The notes under the pieces: generated by a model
What the model was told of the DNA's origin: nothing
Seen by the model: the letters and a program-made list of their open reading frames with translations, nothing else
Databases searched by the model: none
Shown here: positions 1 through 9,128 of the stretch, one piece after another
Numbering within the stretch: position 1 is the stretch's first letter
Layout of the letters: each line of letters starts with the position of its first letter
Assembly: GCA_020634975.1 (NCBI GenBank)
Contig: JACKAQ010000003.1
Location: 524,172 to 588,171, forward strand
Direction of reading: 5' to 3'
DNA: 64,000 bases
Source: JACKAQ01 sp020634975 [NCBI: Calditrichia bacterium]
Lineage (GTDB): Bacteria > Calditrichota > Calditrichia > RBG-13-44-9
Program-made: the position numbers and the translations under genes

Positions 1-1881
1 GAAAATTGCGCCATCCGGATAGTCATATTCGCTCACTTTGGCGATATCGCCAACACCGGGCATCCGCCCGATTTCCCGAAATTCGGGTTCGGTGCTTTCA
101 CGACGATCGATAATCCATTCCAGATTTCCCGATTCCGCTGCGCTGACCCAATGCAGGTTTACCCGGCTATCCGCCACAGTTGCAGAAAAAGAAGTGAGCA
201 CCGCCGGACGATTGGTGAGATTCGGTGCTCTCGGCGTTCCGGCACCGGCTATGCCGGAACGGTTGTAATCGATATAAATATTTTCGCCATTGTTGGGTAT
301 CAGGTTTCGCTCGAACAGTTGTCGCGGTGACCATTCCGGCTTTGCGTTTCCGTGCGCATTGAAATAGTCGATAGCGGTGGATAGATCATCAGCTATCAAC
401 GCAATGCCGTCACTTCCGCCATCAAACGTAAATCCCGGATTTGTGAAATCGGGAGTGATATCATATTCAGCTGCGAAAGCGGTGGCATTCCGGCAGATTA
501 CTTTGTAACCGAATCCATCAATCGTGCCACTCAAAGCCTGGGTTGCCGGGGACGGGTTATCGTCATCTGAATAGATCATCGAATATCCGGTAAGGTTTAT
601 CGCTAATGCAGTGGTGTTGTAAATTTCCACAAATGAAGCATCGATATTTCCCGCGCTGTTAACTTCGGAAATTACCAGCGGGTGAGCATTTTCGGCATTC
701 AGCGGCAGGATGTTACACCATACACTGCCGGCACTATCGTTCGCGGCGATAACCATTACATCGCTGGTTGCGGTCAACTGCTGATACGATACGGAAAGGT
801 CATTAAATCCGTCCGTATCGTGCTGAATGATGGGAATCCAGTCTGAGGTTACAATATCTCTGAGGCTGTTTCGGTCCAACGCAACGTATTGGATGCTGTT
901 GTTCAACGTTGCAAAGATGTATAATTTGTCATTGGTTTCATCCAAACTTAACGCCGGGCGGGTTCCACCGGGCGCCTGAACATTGAACACGGACCAGTTG
1001 CCATCGCTGATGCTGCGCCGGAACAACGCAAACGTAACGCCGGCCGGGCTTAGCCCGCCATACTTCCCGACCAGATACAAATTCTGCTCAAAATCTTTGA
1101 TGATGCTAACGTGGTTATCGCCGGTAAATTCTGGATATCCATAGTTTAAACCTTCTTCTACCCAGTTACCGGGAATTGCCGGATCATCGCCATCTTTCAA
1201 TTTGAAAAACCGGAATTCGGGTGAGTTGCTGTTTTCGCCAAGAACCAAACCGATATAATCATTTTGTTGATCGCGAAAGGCCACTGCATCGGTCATGCTC
1301 CGGGAATTCAATTCGTTCAAAATATCAAAAAATTGCCAGGTGGCGCCGTTGTCATCGCTGAATTGACCCTGCAATGAATTTGCAGTATTTGATGTAAAAA
1401 TGAATAATCTGCCATTGTTTGCGCGGGTTATGCATCCGGCATGATTGTTATTTGAAGTCGTCGTAACTGCAACCGGGCCAACCCCGAGCGACCAGTTTTT
1501 GGTGCTATTATTGTATTCCAGCCGCCAAAAACGGGATTGTGCCGTATCCACAATAAACAGCAGATCGAGTTTCGATTCGATATAGCCATCAACATACGAT
1601 ACCTCATCCAGGCTGTTATCATATAAAAAGGATTCAACCCAATTTCCGTTATCGTATTTGTAAATATAGCGATTGCTACCGTCGCCGGATTTCACAAAAA
1701 GTCCCCACCAAAACCCGTCATGCCAAAACACTTTGCTTTGGTTTGAACGCAGGGTTTGTTTGGCAACACCCGGAATTTCCCGACCGGTGGTTTGCGCGTT
1801 TGCTGTTGCAAGCCAAAAACAGATGGCGAAACATATTTGGCAACAAATGCGAACGCTATGGCGGGATAAGCTGTCGTTCAT
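1..1881 (-). CDS. Secreted lamin-tail-domain protein (3' end beyond window)
   Basis: An uninterrupted frame runs from an ATG at 1881 to the window edge: 627 codons with no stop, so the C-terminus lies outside. Residues 1-29 look like a signal peptide ending in TANAQ. A long beta-rich region follows with WHDGFWWG, SLDETNDKLYIF and DLSVSYQQL, shared almost word for word with the neighbour at 2363-4675. A lamin-tail-like domain starts near residue 399 (LVISEVNSAGNIDASFVEIY). The visible end (LTSFSATVADSRVNLHWVSA) is the linker that precedes the PNPFN sorting domain in the neighbour, so a similar C-terminal domain is expected just off the window. It is a tandem paralogue, probably an exported surface protein; its substrate or partner is unknown. 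Confidence 0.85.
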   Translation of the reverse strand, partial: MNDSLSRHSVRICCQICFAICFWLATANAQTTGREIPGVAKQTLRSNQSKVFWHDGFWWGLFVKSGDGSNRYIYKYDNGNWVESFLYDNSLDEVSYVDGYIESKLDLLFIVDTAQSRFWRLEYNNSTKNWSLGVGPVAVTTTSNNNHAGCITRANNGRLFIFTSNTANSLQGQFSDDNGATWQFFDILNELNSRSMTDAVAFRDQQNDYIGLVLGENSNSPEFRFFKLKDGDDPAIPGNWVEEGLNYGYPEFTGDNHVSIIKDFEQNLYLVGKYGGLSPAGVTFALFRRSISDGNWSVFNVQAPGGTRPALSLDETNDKLYIFATLNNSIQYVALDRNSLRDIVTSDWIPIIQHDTDGFNDLSVSYQQLTATSDVMVIAANDSAGSVWCNILPLNAENAHPLVISEVNSAGNIDASFVEIYNTTALAINLTGYSMIYSDDDNPSPATQALSGTIDGFGYKVICRNATAFAAEYDITPDFTNPGFTFDGGSDGIALIADDLSTAIDYFNAHGNAKPEWSPRQLFERNLIPNNGENIYIDYNRSGIAGAGTPRAPNLTNRPAVLTSFSATVADSRVNLHWVSAAESGNLEWIIDRRESTEPEFREIGRMPGVGDIAKVSEYDYPDGAIF

Positions 1882-2362
1882 TCGTTTATTCTTTTCATGA
1901 TATTTGGATTAAAAGAGGCAGTTTGATTCATCCCGGAATTACTGCATCAGCGGTGCGTTGTTCCCCAGCAGGTGAAATATTTTGCTGCCACAATTATTCA
2001 GGCATAATCGATAAAACAACCCTGTGATGTATCAATAAAATACAACCGGCAGCTGATTTTTATGACTATTATTTTATGTTTTTTGGTGTACCGGTGTTCC
2101 GTGAGCAGTTTTTTATCATCGATTGGCTCACCCGTTCAAAGCGTTCAGCAGCAGAATTCCAACAATGAAGCTGGCTTCGCAATTTGGAAATGCGATTGGA
2201 TATGCACACACTAAATGTTGATTGAAGGGTTTCGTTGGCAAAAAAATTCCCGTTCGCGACAATCCGTAACGGGAATTTAAAGGATAATAAAATCGTGAAT
2301 GTTTTATTGCAGGGTTTTATTTATCGTTTGTAAACATTGATAAAATTATATTTTACAGCTTG
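1882..2362. other. Intergenic region between tandem paralogues
   Basis: This stretch of about 480 bases lies between two minus-strand paralogues. It holds the terminator of the upstream gene (2244-2278) and presumably the promoter of the gene that starts at 1881. No gene could be supported on either strand, and no clear -35/-10 pair stood out. Confidence 0.6.
2244..2278 (-). terminator. Rho-independent terminator after the 770-aa gene
   Basis: A perfect 11-bp inverted repeat (AAATTCCCGTT / AACGGGAATTT) with a 13-base loop is followed on the minus strand by a run of T. It sits about 85 bases past the stop of the gene at 2363-4675. Confidence 0.85.
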
Positions 2363-4675
2363 TTAGCGCGCCAAAATCATTTTTACCGATTTATAGAAAT
2401 TATCTGTTCTCAATCGCACGAGATAAAATCCCGAAGCGACTGTATTGCCAAGGTTATCAGTGGCATCCCATCTGTAAATATGCTCGCCCTGATTCAACTC
2501 GCCGGAGAAAATCGTTTTCACCACCCGACCGTTGATATCGTAAACCACCAGTGTGGTTTTGGTCGGTTCGCCGATGCGGAAACGAATGTTGGTTTCGCCG
2601 TTGAACGGGTTGGGATAGTTGGCATACAATTGGAAATCTTCGATGCTGCCTGCAGTGATGTTCACCCGGACAATTTGGGGATATTGATTAATTTGCCCAC
2701 TGTAATCCACATTCGAGAGGCGATATTCGTATGCATTGCCTTCGAGAACCGCGGCATCCAGAAAGTCGTATTCATGTCGTTCGTTGGTGGTTCCGTTGCC
2801 GGCCATTCGCCCGATTTCGTGGAAATTTTCGTCTGTGTTCATTCGCCGTTCGATGATCCACTCAAAATTATCAAGCTCTGCGGAAGTTGCCCACTGTAAA
2901 TTTACCCGGTTATTTTCAACCGTTGCGGCAAAGGAGCTGAGCAGCACCGGCAGGCTGGTATCATTTGTTCCGCCGGGGGTTCCGGCGCTGGTGGTGCGGG
3001 AGCGATCATAATCAAGATAAATATTGGAGCCGTCGTTTGGCCAGCGGGTGCGCTCAAACAGTTGCCCGGAAGACCAGCTTTCCATCTCGCCACCGGCATC
3101 ATTGAATTGATCAACAACTTCGACAGCGTTGGTTTTGTTAATCCCGTTTTTTTCGAGATTGCCGGCGTTGTTGTTTACCAATGCAATACCGTCTTTTCCG
3201 CCATCAAAGACGAAACCGGAATTTGTAAAATCGGCCGTTCCGCCGTACGTCGAATTATATGTTGAGCCGTTTTTTGCGAGCACTTTATATCCGTAACCTA
3301 AAATCGTACCACTCAGTGATTGTGTTGTTGGAGAAGTGCTATTGTTATTGTAATACCGCAATTCGTAATTTGCCAAATTGATAACTGATCCGGAAGTGTT
3401 GTAGATTTCGAGATAGGAAGCATCGGGATTATCGGTACTGTTCACTTCTGAAATAATGAGCGGATCCGATGCTGAAAAGCTCAAATCAATGGTATTATAC
3501 CAGACCTCTCCGCTATTATTATTTGAGCCAAGAACCATCATATCTGTTGCACTTCCGAGTTGCTGGTAGGAAACAGACAAGTCCGTAAACTGATCTTCGC
3601 CTTCTTGCAAAACAACTGACCAGTTTGAGTTGCTGATATTTCCAAGATTTCCTTTATCCAGCGTAGCATATTTAATAAAAAAACCAATTTGGGCAAATAA
3701 GTATAGCTTATCATTGGTTTCATCGAAACTGAGTGCAGGGCGCCCGTCTTCCACCAAAATATCGTCAACGCCTGATCCTTTGGGTAAGAAATTGACACCG
3801 ACATCATATTTAGTCCAATTGCCGGTAGAACTACTTCTCTCAAACAAAACAAGTGGCGTAGGCCCGCTGGTGTATTTGCCAATCATATATAAGTTTTGAT
3901 CAAAATCTTTGATCAAACTGCAATGATTATCCGCGCGATCCGTTCCGATATTTAGTGTTTCGCTATTCCAGTTTCCGCTGCTTGTTGGACTGTCACTATC
4001 AGCCAGTTTATAAAATCTGAAATCATAAGGTGTGCTGTTTTCGGCAAGCAAAATTCCAACATAATCTGTGTTATTATATCGAAAGGCAACTGCATCTGTT
4101 AGGCCGCCGGGCAATGAACCATCAATCGTAAAAGCTGTCCAATTACTTCCATCATCCGAGCTATGCCACCCTTTTAAACCGGAATCTGTTGTAAAAATAA
4201 AGATATCACCATCGTTCGCTTTAACGATACACCCCACGTTATCTGAGCTGTTATTTACGGTAACGGTAACATTATCAACACCGGTTGACCAGGTGCCATT
4301 GCTTCCGTCATAATCCAACCGCCAAAATTTTGATCGCCGGGTATCGACGACGTATAATTTATCGTTTTGAGAATCGATGAATCCATCCAAATACAATGCA
4401 GTTCCCAACGAAGTGTTGAAAACGTAAGCTTCTGTCCAGCTTCCATTTTCAAACTTATATACGGCTCTTCTTTTCTCGTTAGAATTGTGGAATAATCCCC
4501 ACCAATAGCCATCATGCCAAAAAACTTTGCTCTGATTAGCGCGCATCGTTTCATTAGATATGCCAGAAATCGGATACCCAACGGTCTGAGCAAAAATCTT
4601 TGTTATCGATAAAATGGAAAATAAAATCATACAGAGAACAAACAGTGTGAGGCGGGGTGCAGTTCTATCATTCAT
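2363..4675 (-). CDS. Secreted lamin-tail-domain protein with C-terminal sorting domain
   Basis: 770 residues. The signal peptide spans about 1-29 (hydrophobic core, then KIFAQ). Residues 30-400 are a beta-rich region with no recognised family. Near 407-520 lies a lamin-tail-like domain (PLIISEVNSTDNPDASYLEI). The C-terminus (about 680-770) is a FlgD-like / type IX-type sorting module: YPNPFNGETNIRF, then GEHIYRWDATDNLGN and ASGFYLVRL. Proteins of this architecture are usually exported and attached to or released from the cell surface. It is a tandem duplicate of the gene at 1-1881, with near-identical blocks such as NQSKVFWHDG. A strong terminator follows at 2244-2278. No enzymatic motif is visible, so adhesion or binding is only a guess. 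Confidence 0.88.
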   Translation of the reverse strand: MNDRTAPRLTLFVLCMILFSILSITKIFAQTVGYPISGISNETMRANQSKVFWHDGYWWGLFHNSNEKRRAVYKFENGSWTEAYVFNTSLGTALYLDGFIDSQNDKLYVVDTRRSKFWRLDYDGSNGTWSTGVDNVTVTVNNSSDNVGCIVKANDGDIFIFTTDSGLKGWHSSDDGSNWTAFTIDGSLPGGLTDAVAFRYNNTDYVGILLAENSTPYDFRFYKLADSDSPTSSGNWNSETLNIGTDRADNHCSLIKDFDQNLYMIGKYTSGPTPLVLFERSSSTGNWTKYDVGVNFLPKGSGVDDILVEDGRPALSFDETNDKLYLFAQIGFFIKYATLDKGNLGNISNSNWSVVLQEGEDQFTDLSVSYQQLGSATDMMVLGSNNNSGEVWYNTIDLSFSASDPLIISEVNSTDNPDASYLEIYNTSGSVINLANYELRYYNNNSTSPTTQSLSGTILGYGYKVLAKNGSTYNSTYGGTADFTNSGFVFDGGKDGIALVNNNAGNLEKNGINKTNAVEVVDQFNDAGGEMESWSSGQLFERTRWPNDGSNIYLDYDRSRTTSAGTPGGTNDTSLPVLLSSFAATVENNRVNLQWATSAELDNFEWIIERRMNTDENFHEIGRMAGNGTTNERHEYDFLDAAVLEGNAYEYRLSNVDYSGQINQYPQIVRVNITAGSIEDFQLYANYPNPFNGETNIRFRIGEPTKTTLVVYDINGRVVKTIFSGELNQGEHIYRWDATDNLGNTVASGFYLVRLRTDNFYKSVKMILAR

Positions 4676-4807
4676 GGCGTAGCGTAACTTTCCTGTGCGT
4701 ATATCCCTATTTCCTTTTGAAACAAAATCTTAGCTGACAGAAATTTTTCTCTGGCAGTTGATGTTGTTTCAGGTTTCCCTTTTTTAAGACGAAGGTGCAA
4801 AAATAAT

Positions 4808-4835
4808 TAACGCACCCAGATGGATAGGTGCGTTA
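4808..4835 (-). terminator. Rho-independent terminator closing the polysaccharide locus
   Basis: A 9-bp perfect inverted repeat (TAACGCACC / GGTGCGTTA) with a 10-base loop is followed on the minus strand by AATTATTTTT. It lies about 45 bases beyond the stop of the last gene of the locus (4878-6227). Confidence 0.75.
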
Positions 4836-4877
4836 TGTCATATTTTGAAAAATAATCATTCTTGAAACACCTCTGAT

Positions 4878-6227
4878 TTACTGACTAAGGTAAATTTTCA
4901 TGATTTCTTCAACAATTTCCGCCGCGATTTCTTCCGGTGCCCGGTTCGATTGTTTTTCGATGGTCGGGATATTTGCCAAAACTTTGCGGTAATACGCCTG
5001 AAATTCGTTGATTTCCTCCGCTCCAAGCTGCGGTTTTCGGGAAATGATATCATCTGCATTGTTCCAGATAAACACCACACGGTCGGGTTGGGGAAAAAAT
5101 TTGCAGACAAACCAGCGCCAGGTGCGAAACTGGTTGATCGGTCGTTTTTTGTAAATATAGCGCAGGTCGTAAACATAGCGATCGCTCAGCACAATGCGCC
5201 CACGCGCCACATTCGGCTTTACTTCCCGGAGGTAGCGATACCACATTTCTACATATACTGCAAAATAATAGATAAATCCTTTGAGCGTCCCACTCAGCCA
5301 TTTGGCAACCATCGGCAGTAAAGAATGTGATACTTTTTTACCGGATAATTTTTGCCGAATCAAATCAAACCAATCATCTTTCGGCGGGAACAGCTTCCAT
5401 TCGTACACTTTTTTGAGCAAAGGCGAACGGACAAACCCCCACGGACCCATGTAAACAAATTGGTACTTAATTTTTCCAGCTTCATCCAGCAAACGCTGAA
5501 CATGCTCCACCGTAGTGCTTTTTCCGGCGCCATCTACACCCATAAATGCGATATGCACACCGCGTTTTTGTTTCCCGGATGAAGGTATTGTTGAATGATT
5601 TTGGGATTGTCCATCTTTTTTCAGTGCATCAGCAATCATTTGCGACTGTGAATTTGCAAAAGCCAGATCGTTACAAAACGCTGCAGGATCTGCGCAAAAT
5701 TTCTCAAAAACCGATTGGACAACCGGATTACCCATGCTTTTCCGAAGATAATGTTGATCCAACGGTTCCACCAAACATTTTTCGACCATACTCAAATGCT
5801 TTACCTGCAAACACTTTTTGCCAATTAGGTTGTGATAAAACAGATGTAACAGTTCATCTTCCGGAGAAAGCAAATGGTACCCTTGCGCTGAATGTTCCAA
5901 CCGTTCGTAAATGCCATCGAGCGGCAAATAATTGATTCCGTTTTGGATAAGGGCATAGTGAACATCGAGCAACAGCAATTTTCCGTTGTCAAATTTACCA
6001 AACACTGCTTTCGATGGTGCATCGTTACGGAGCGCAAATCCGTTTTGCTGAACGAGCTGTTCAAATTCATCTTTTGATTCCGGCCAAATCAAGACATCCA
6101 GTTCATCCAACGCCGGATCGTCAGGATTTTTGTCCCGTAACAGGCTGTAGCGAACGTTGCTGTTTTTCAGCACTTCGACAATTTCTTTATAAGTCGCGAT
6201 GTTTTCCATCGTTTTTGTGTGATCCAT
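4878..6227 (-). CDS. Nucleotidyltransferase-like / thymidylate-kinase-like fusion protein
   Basis: 449 residues in two parts. Residues 1-200 resemble the nucleotidyltransferase-like domain often found in capsule loci (DELDVLIWPESKDEF, then LLLLDVHYALI). Residues 222-449 are a P-loop kinase of the thymidylate kinase fold, with Walker A GVDGAGKSTT at 231-240 and a DR-Y motif (LSDRYVYDLRYIY). True dTMP kinases are about 200 residues and lack the front domain, so this is not expected to be the housekeeping Tmk. It is the last gene of the polysaccharide locus. Kinase-like proteins of this kind recur in surface polysaccharide clusters, but their substrate is unknown. Start: ATG at 6227, with an in-frame ATG at 6209 also possible; neither has a strong ribosome binding site. 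Confidence 0.8.
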   Translation of the reverse strand: MDHTKTMENIATYKEIVEVLKNSNVRYSLLRDKNPDDPALDELDVLIWPESKDEFEQLVQQNGFALRNDAPSKAVFGKFDNGKLLLLDVHYALIQNGINYLPLDGIYERLEHSAQGYHLLSPEDELLHLFYHNLIGKKCLQVKHLSMVEKCLVEPLDQHYLRKSMGNPVVQSVFEKFCADPAAFCNDLAFANSQSQMIADALKKDGQSQNHSTIPSSGKQKRGVHIAFMGVDGAGKSTTVEHVQRLLDEAGKIKYQFVYMGPWGFVRSPLLKKVYEWKLFPPKDDWFDLIRQKLSGKKVSHSLLPMVAKWLSGTLKGFIYYFAVYVEMWYRYLREVKPNVARGRIVLSDRYVYDLRYIYKKRPINQFRTWRWFVCKFFPQPDRVVFIWNNADDIISRKPQLGAEEINEFQAYYRKVLANIPTIEKQSNRAPEEIAAEIVEEIMKIYLSQ

Positions 6228-6257
6228 TTCGATACTATTTTTCAGTTTGTTTAGCGA

Positions 6258-7274
6258 TTATTTATTCGCGCCGGAAATGCGCTCCCACTCCATTCCATGA
6301 ATAACTTCGGCAAGTTCCGGCACGGTGCGTACCCGGTCGATAGCGAACACATCACTCTGGGGATGAAAAAATCCCTGATTTGAAGTGCAGGAGCTGTCGA
6401 ATCCCGCATCGATAACATATTGGCGAATACGTTCATTAAAATATTCGTACGGGCCGCTGTTGGGATAGGAAAAATGGCGACACGGTTTGCCAAGCTGTTT
6501 TTCGAGTTCTGCTTTTGCGCCGGAGATTTCTTTTTGTGCATCTTCGGGATCTGCGTTTGGCAAATTTAAATGGGACAGCGTGTGTGCGGCAATCACCATT
6601 CCCATCTCATGCATTTGCTTTACTTGCGACCAATCGAGCATCAAATCGGTAACTTCCTGCAGCAACTGATCGCTGCCAAGCTGCTCGACCAGTTGCGATA
6701 TCACCGCATCGCGAACGGCGCGATTGTTCGATTTGATCAGTCGCACCAGTGTGCGAATCGCCTTCCAGCGCGATGATGTATCGCTCAATGTAAAGTGAAA
6801 CGTTTCATCCGCAGCGGTTATCGATAATTCGGGTTTTCCGGTTTTCAATATCAAATAGGTCACTTCTGCCAGCCAAAACCGTGTTTTGCGCCCCATTACT
6901 TCCGTGACAACGTAAAATGTGCCGTTCGCACCATATTTGTTCAAAAGTCGCGCGGCTTCCAAATTATCGAGATAACCGTCATCAAATGTGAAAACCACGC
7001 TGTTTGGCGGCGGCGTTTGTCCGCTGCGAACGATGTCCACAGCTTCGTCCAGCGATAGCACGGTGTAATATTTTGCAAAATAACGGACGTGCGCCTCAAA
7101 TTCAACTGCGGAAAGCGCAATCGGCGGCGATGTGTAAAAATTATCTTCCGGAGAAACTATCGCATGGTATCGCAAAATTGAAATGTTTTGATTTGGCGAA
7201 AATTTACGGATCAAACCGTAAACGCCAATTTGCAGAAACAATTTTTTGATGATAAGTGATAGCTGTTGTTTCAT
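6258..7274 (-). CDS. Polysaccharide deacetylase (NodB domain)
   Basis: 338 residues. The NodB homology motifs are complete: TFDDGYLDN with the catalytic/metal aspartates at 98-99, the metal-binding HTLSH (His231 and His235), and FSYPNSGPYEY near 268. These enzymes remove N-acetyl groups from amino sugars in polysaccharides. A hydrophobic stretch near residues 6-24 may be a membrane anchor, but no cleaved signal is clear. An insert of about 90 residues separates the FDDG block from the HxxxH block. It lies 30 bases upstream of the kinase fusion and is in the same orientation as the whole locus, so it probably modifies the polymer made there. Substrate specificity cannot be read from the sequence. 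Confidence 0.9.
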   Translation of the reverse strand: MKQQLSLIIKKLFLQIGVYGLIRKFSPNQNISILRYHAIVSPEDNFYTSPPIALSAVEFEAHVRYFAKYYTVLSLDEAVDIVRSGQTPPPNSVVFTFDDGYLDNLEAARLLNKYGANGTFYVVTEVMGRKTRFWLAEVTYLILKTGKPELSITAADETFHFTLSDTSSRWKAIRTLVRLIKSNNRAVRDAVISQLVEQLGSDQLLQEVTDLMLDWSQVKQMHEMGMVIAAHTLSHLNLPNADPEDAQKEISGAKAELEKQLGKPCRHFSYPNSGPYEYFNERIRQYVIDAGFDSSCTSNQGFFHPQSDVFAIDRVRTVPELAEVIHGMEWERISGANK

Positions 7275-7345
7275 AAAAGCGGTTGTTTTGCAGTTGAATT
7301 TCGATAATGCTGATAATTATACATTATTGAATTGTCGGAATGCAA

Positions 7346-8224
7346 TCAGGATTTTTTAGTGCGAACCACAAAAAATAATAATGTTAGCGGAAATGTCAGG
7401 TTCAAAATGCGAATAATCCAAAGTGCGGCAATATTCAAGAATCGCCGAAGCGAGGTTTCGGTAAATAATCGTTGATAATCGGCTTCAGAAACATAAATTT
7501 TGGGATGCCGTCCAAATTCCAGCGCAAGCCCGTCATAAATAAACTTTTCCAGTTTCCGATTGCCCAACGGTATAAAAATCGATGAAATCCAATCGAAATG
7601 TGCGTTTACTTCGCTGGAGGGTGTCAATCCGACAACTGCGCTATCCAGAAAATCCAGATAGTATCTGGATCGATCGTTCACTTTTGGATTGAGTCCGTAA
7701 ATTTTAAATTCGTCCGCATTGAATCCGGCAGTCATCATATCGTTAACATTTATGAAGCGATTTTGGTAGCTCGGTAAACCACCCTCGTACATATCCACAA
7801 CGCCATCATAAGCGGTGCTATCCAAAAGATAAGTGGTTTGAATCGCAACATGGCCTTCCCCATCCAGAAATTTATTGGGAATTAGCAAGTGCACTATGTT
7901 GTAGTTGATGCCCCGCTGTTGTAAATAATATGCCAACGCATACGATTTATTTGAGCAATTTCCGCGACCGGATGCCAAAATTTCATCGAATCTGGCTTTG
8001 GGCTCCACCGTGTAGGTTTGACCACTGCGATAGGGAATTTGGCTGATAACTTCGGAAACATCAGCGGCTTCAGCATTGTTCAACTGCATCATTTGTTGCA
8101 TATCTGCAGTTTGAATCGTGTTCGCTTTGAGGAAGGCGATGGGGTTAAAAACCATAAAAGCCGTAACAAACAGCGCCAGCACAACTTGAACTAACATCAG
8201 TGTTTTGAGTATGTTTTTGCTCAA
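7346..8224 (-). CDS. Transglutaminase-like membrane protein
   Basis: 292 residues. A hydrophobic segment spans residues 7-28 and a second lies near 263-287, so the middle part is probably periplasmic and tethered at both ends. The core carries a papain-like/transglutaminase triad arrangement: Cys in GRGNCSNKSYALAYYL, His in GEGHVAIQT and Asp in YLLDSTAYDG. Such domains cleave or cross-link amide bonds; in polysaccharide loci their role is unsettled. The start is a TTG at 8224, with GGGATGAGA just upstream; the next in-frame ATG is at residue 10. The gene lies between the deacetylase and the broken asparagine synthetase. The fold call is good; the function is an inference. Confidence 0.7.
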   Translation of the reverse strand: MSKNILKTLMLVQVVLALFVTAFMVFNPIAFLKANTIQTADMQQMMQLNNAEAADVSEVISQIPYRSGQTYTVEPKARFDEILASGRGNCSNKSYALAYYLQQRGINYNIVHLLIPNKFLDGEGHVAIQTTYLLDSTAYDGVVDMYEGGLPSYQNRFINVNDMMTAGFNADEFKIYGLNPKVNDRSRYYLDFLDSAVVGLTPSSEVNAHFDWISSIFIPLGNRKLEKFIYDGLALEFGRHPKIYVSEADYQRLFTETSLRRFLNIAALWIIRILNLTFPLTLLFFVVRTKKS

Positions 8225-8360
8225 TTTATCTCATCCCGGAGAATTAAATGAATAGTCGACCCGAACAATTAGCATATCGAGATAAAATAGCATGAAACCT
8301 CAATTCCGGTTTGCGTAAAATCACGGTTACAGGAGTAAAAAATCCCACGTTTGGGAACAG

Positions 8361-9128
8361 TTACGCCAGATATTGCTCATACCAAATCTGGAATGCGATG
8401 AGCGCCAACAGGTTGTCTGTATAATCTTCTTTCATCCCAAAATGGTCATCCAGGGTTTCCTGCACAATTTTCGGGTTGAAAATACCTTGTTTTTGGATGT
8501 AGCTGCTGCCGAGCAAATCGTAACACATATCGCGAAGTTCTTCGCGAATCCACACACCAACCGGCGCGCCAAAACCTTTTTTCTTTTGTTCGAACACGTA
8601 ATCCGGGAATTTGTTGCGGAAAATCTGTTTTTGGATGTGCCGAAGTTTGAATCCGTTCAATTTCAAATTGGAGGGAATTCGCGCCGCAAATTCCACCACG
8701 CGATAATCCAGATACGGCACCCGCCCTTCCAGCGAAACGGTCATGGTCATTTTGTCGCTGAGCATCAGTAATTGTTCCGGCAACGATGTTTTCAAATCGA
8801 AATACATGATTTTATCGAGCAGTTCATCCGAGTCGCAGCCGTCAAAATATTGATCATAAAAATCGGGCACATCGCGATTTTCCAACGCGAGTTGCGACCG
8901 GAAATCATCTTTGAAAACGGAGGTGTATTCGCCGTATTGTTGTTGCAACGCCATATCCGCCGTATTGAAATACGCTTTCGCCAGCCGGAAATAATTGAGC
9001 ACCGTGCTGTTGCGATCGACCGGCAACCGGTTAACCATCGGTTTTACCACGTTGCGGCGAAACCAAACGGGCATCAACTTCACATATTTGTTCATTTGCA
9101 CATTGTAAATATCGGCGATAGCCGCCAA
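8361..9128 (-). pseudogene. Asparagine synthetase, C-terminal fragment (frameshifted)
   Basis: This frame carries the second half of the ATP-dependent asparagine synthase domain: MLSDKMTMTVSLEGRVPYLD, RHIQKQIFRNKFPDYV, KKKGFGAPVGVW. The first half is in another frame at 9031-10236. Homology passes from GGYRRYLQ in that frame to KYVKLMPVWFRR in this one, so a single-base indel lies between about 9065 and 9125. The first residues here, before KYVKLMP, are out-of-frame reading. Joined, the two parts make one full AsnB-like protein of about 620 residues. No long homopolymer sits at the junction. The break could be a real disabling mutation or an assembly error. Confidence 0.8.

Noticed and set aside
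2360-2899. 179-codon plus-strand frame opposite the lamin-tail gene
   Set aside because: The minus strand has a signal peptide, LTD and sorting domain; the plus reading has none.
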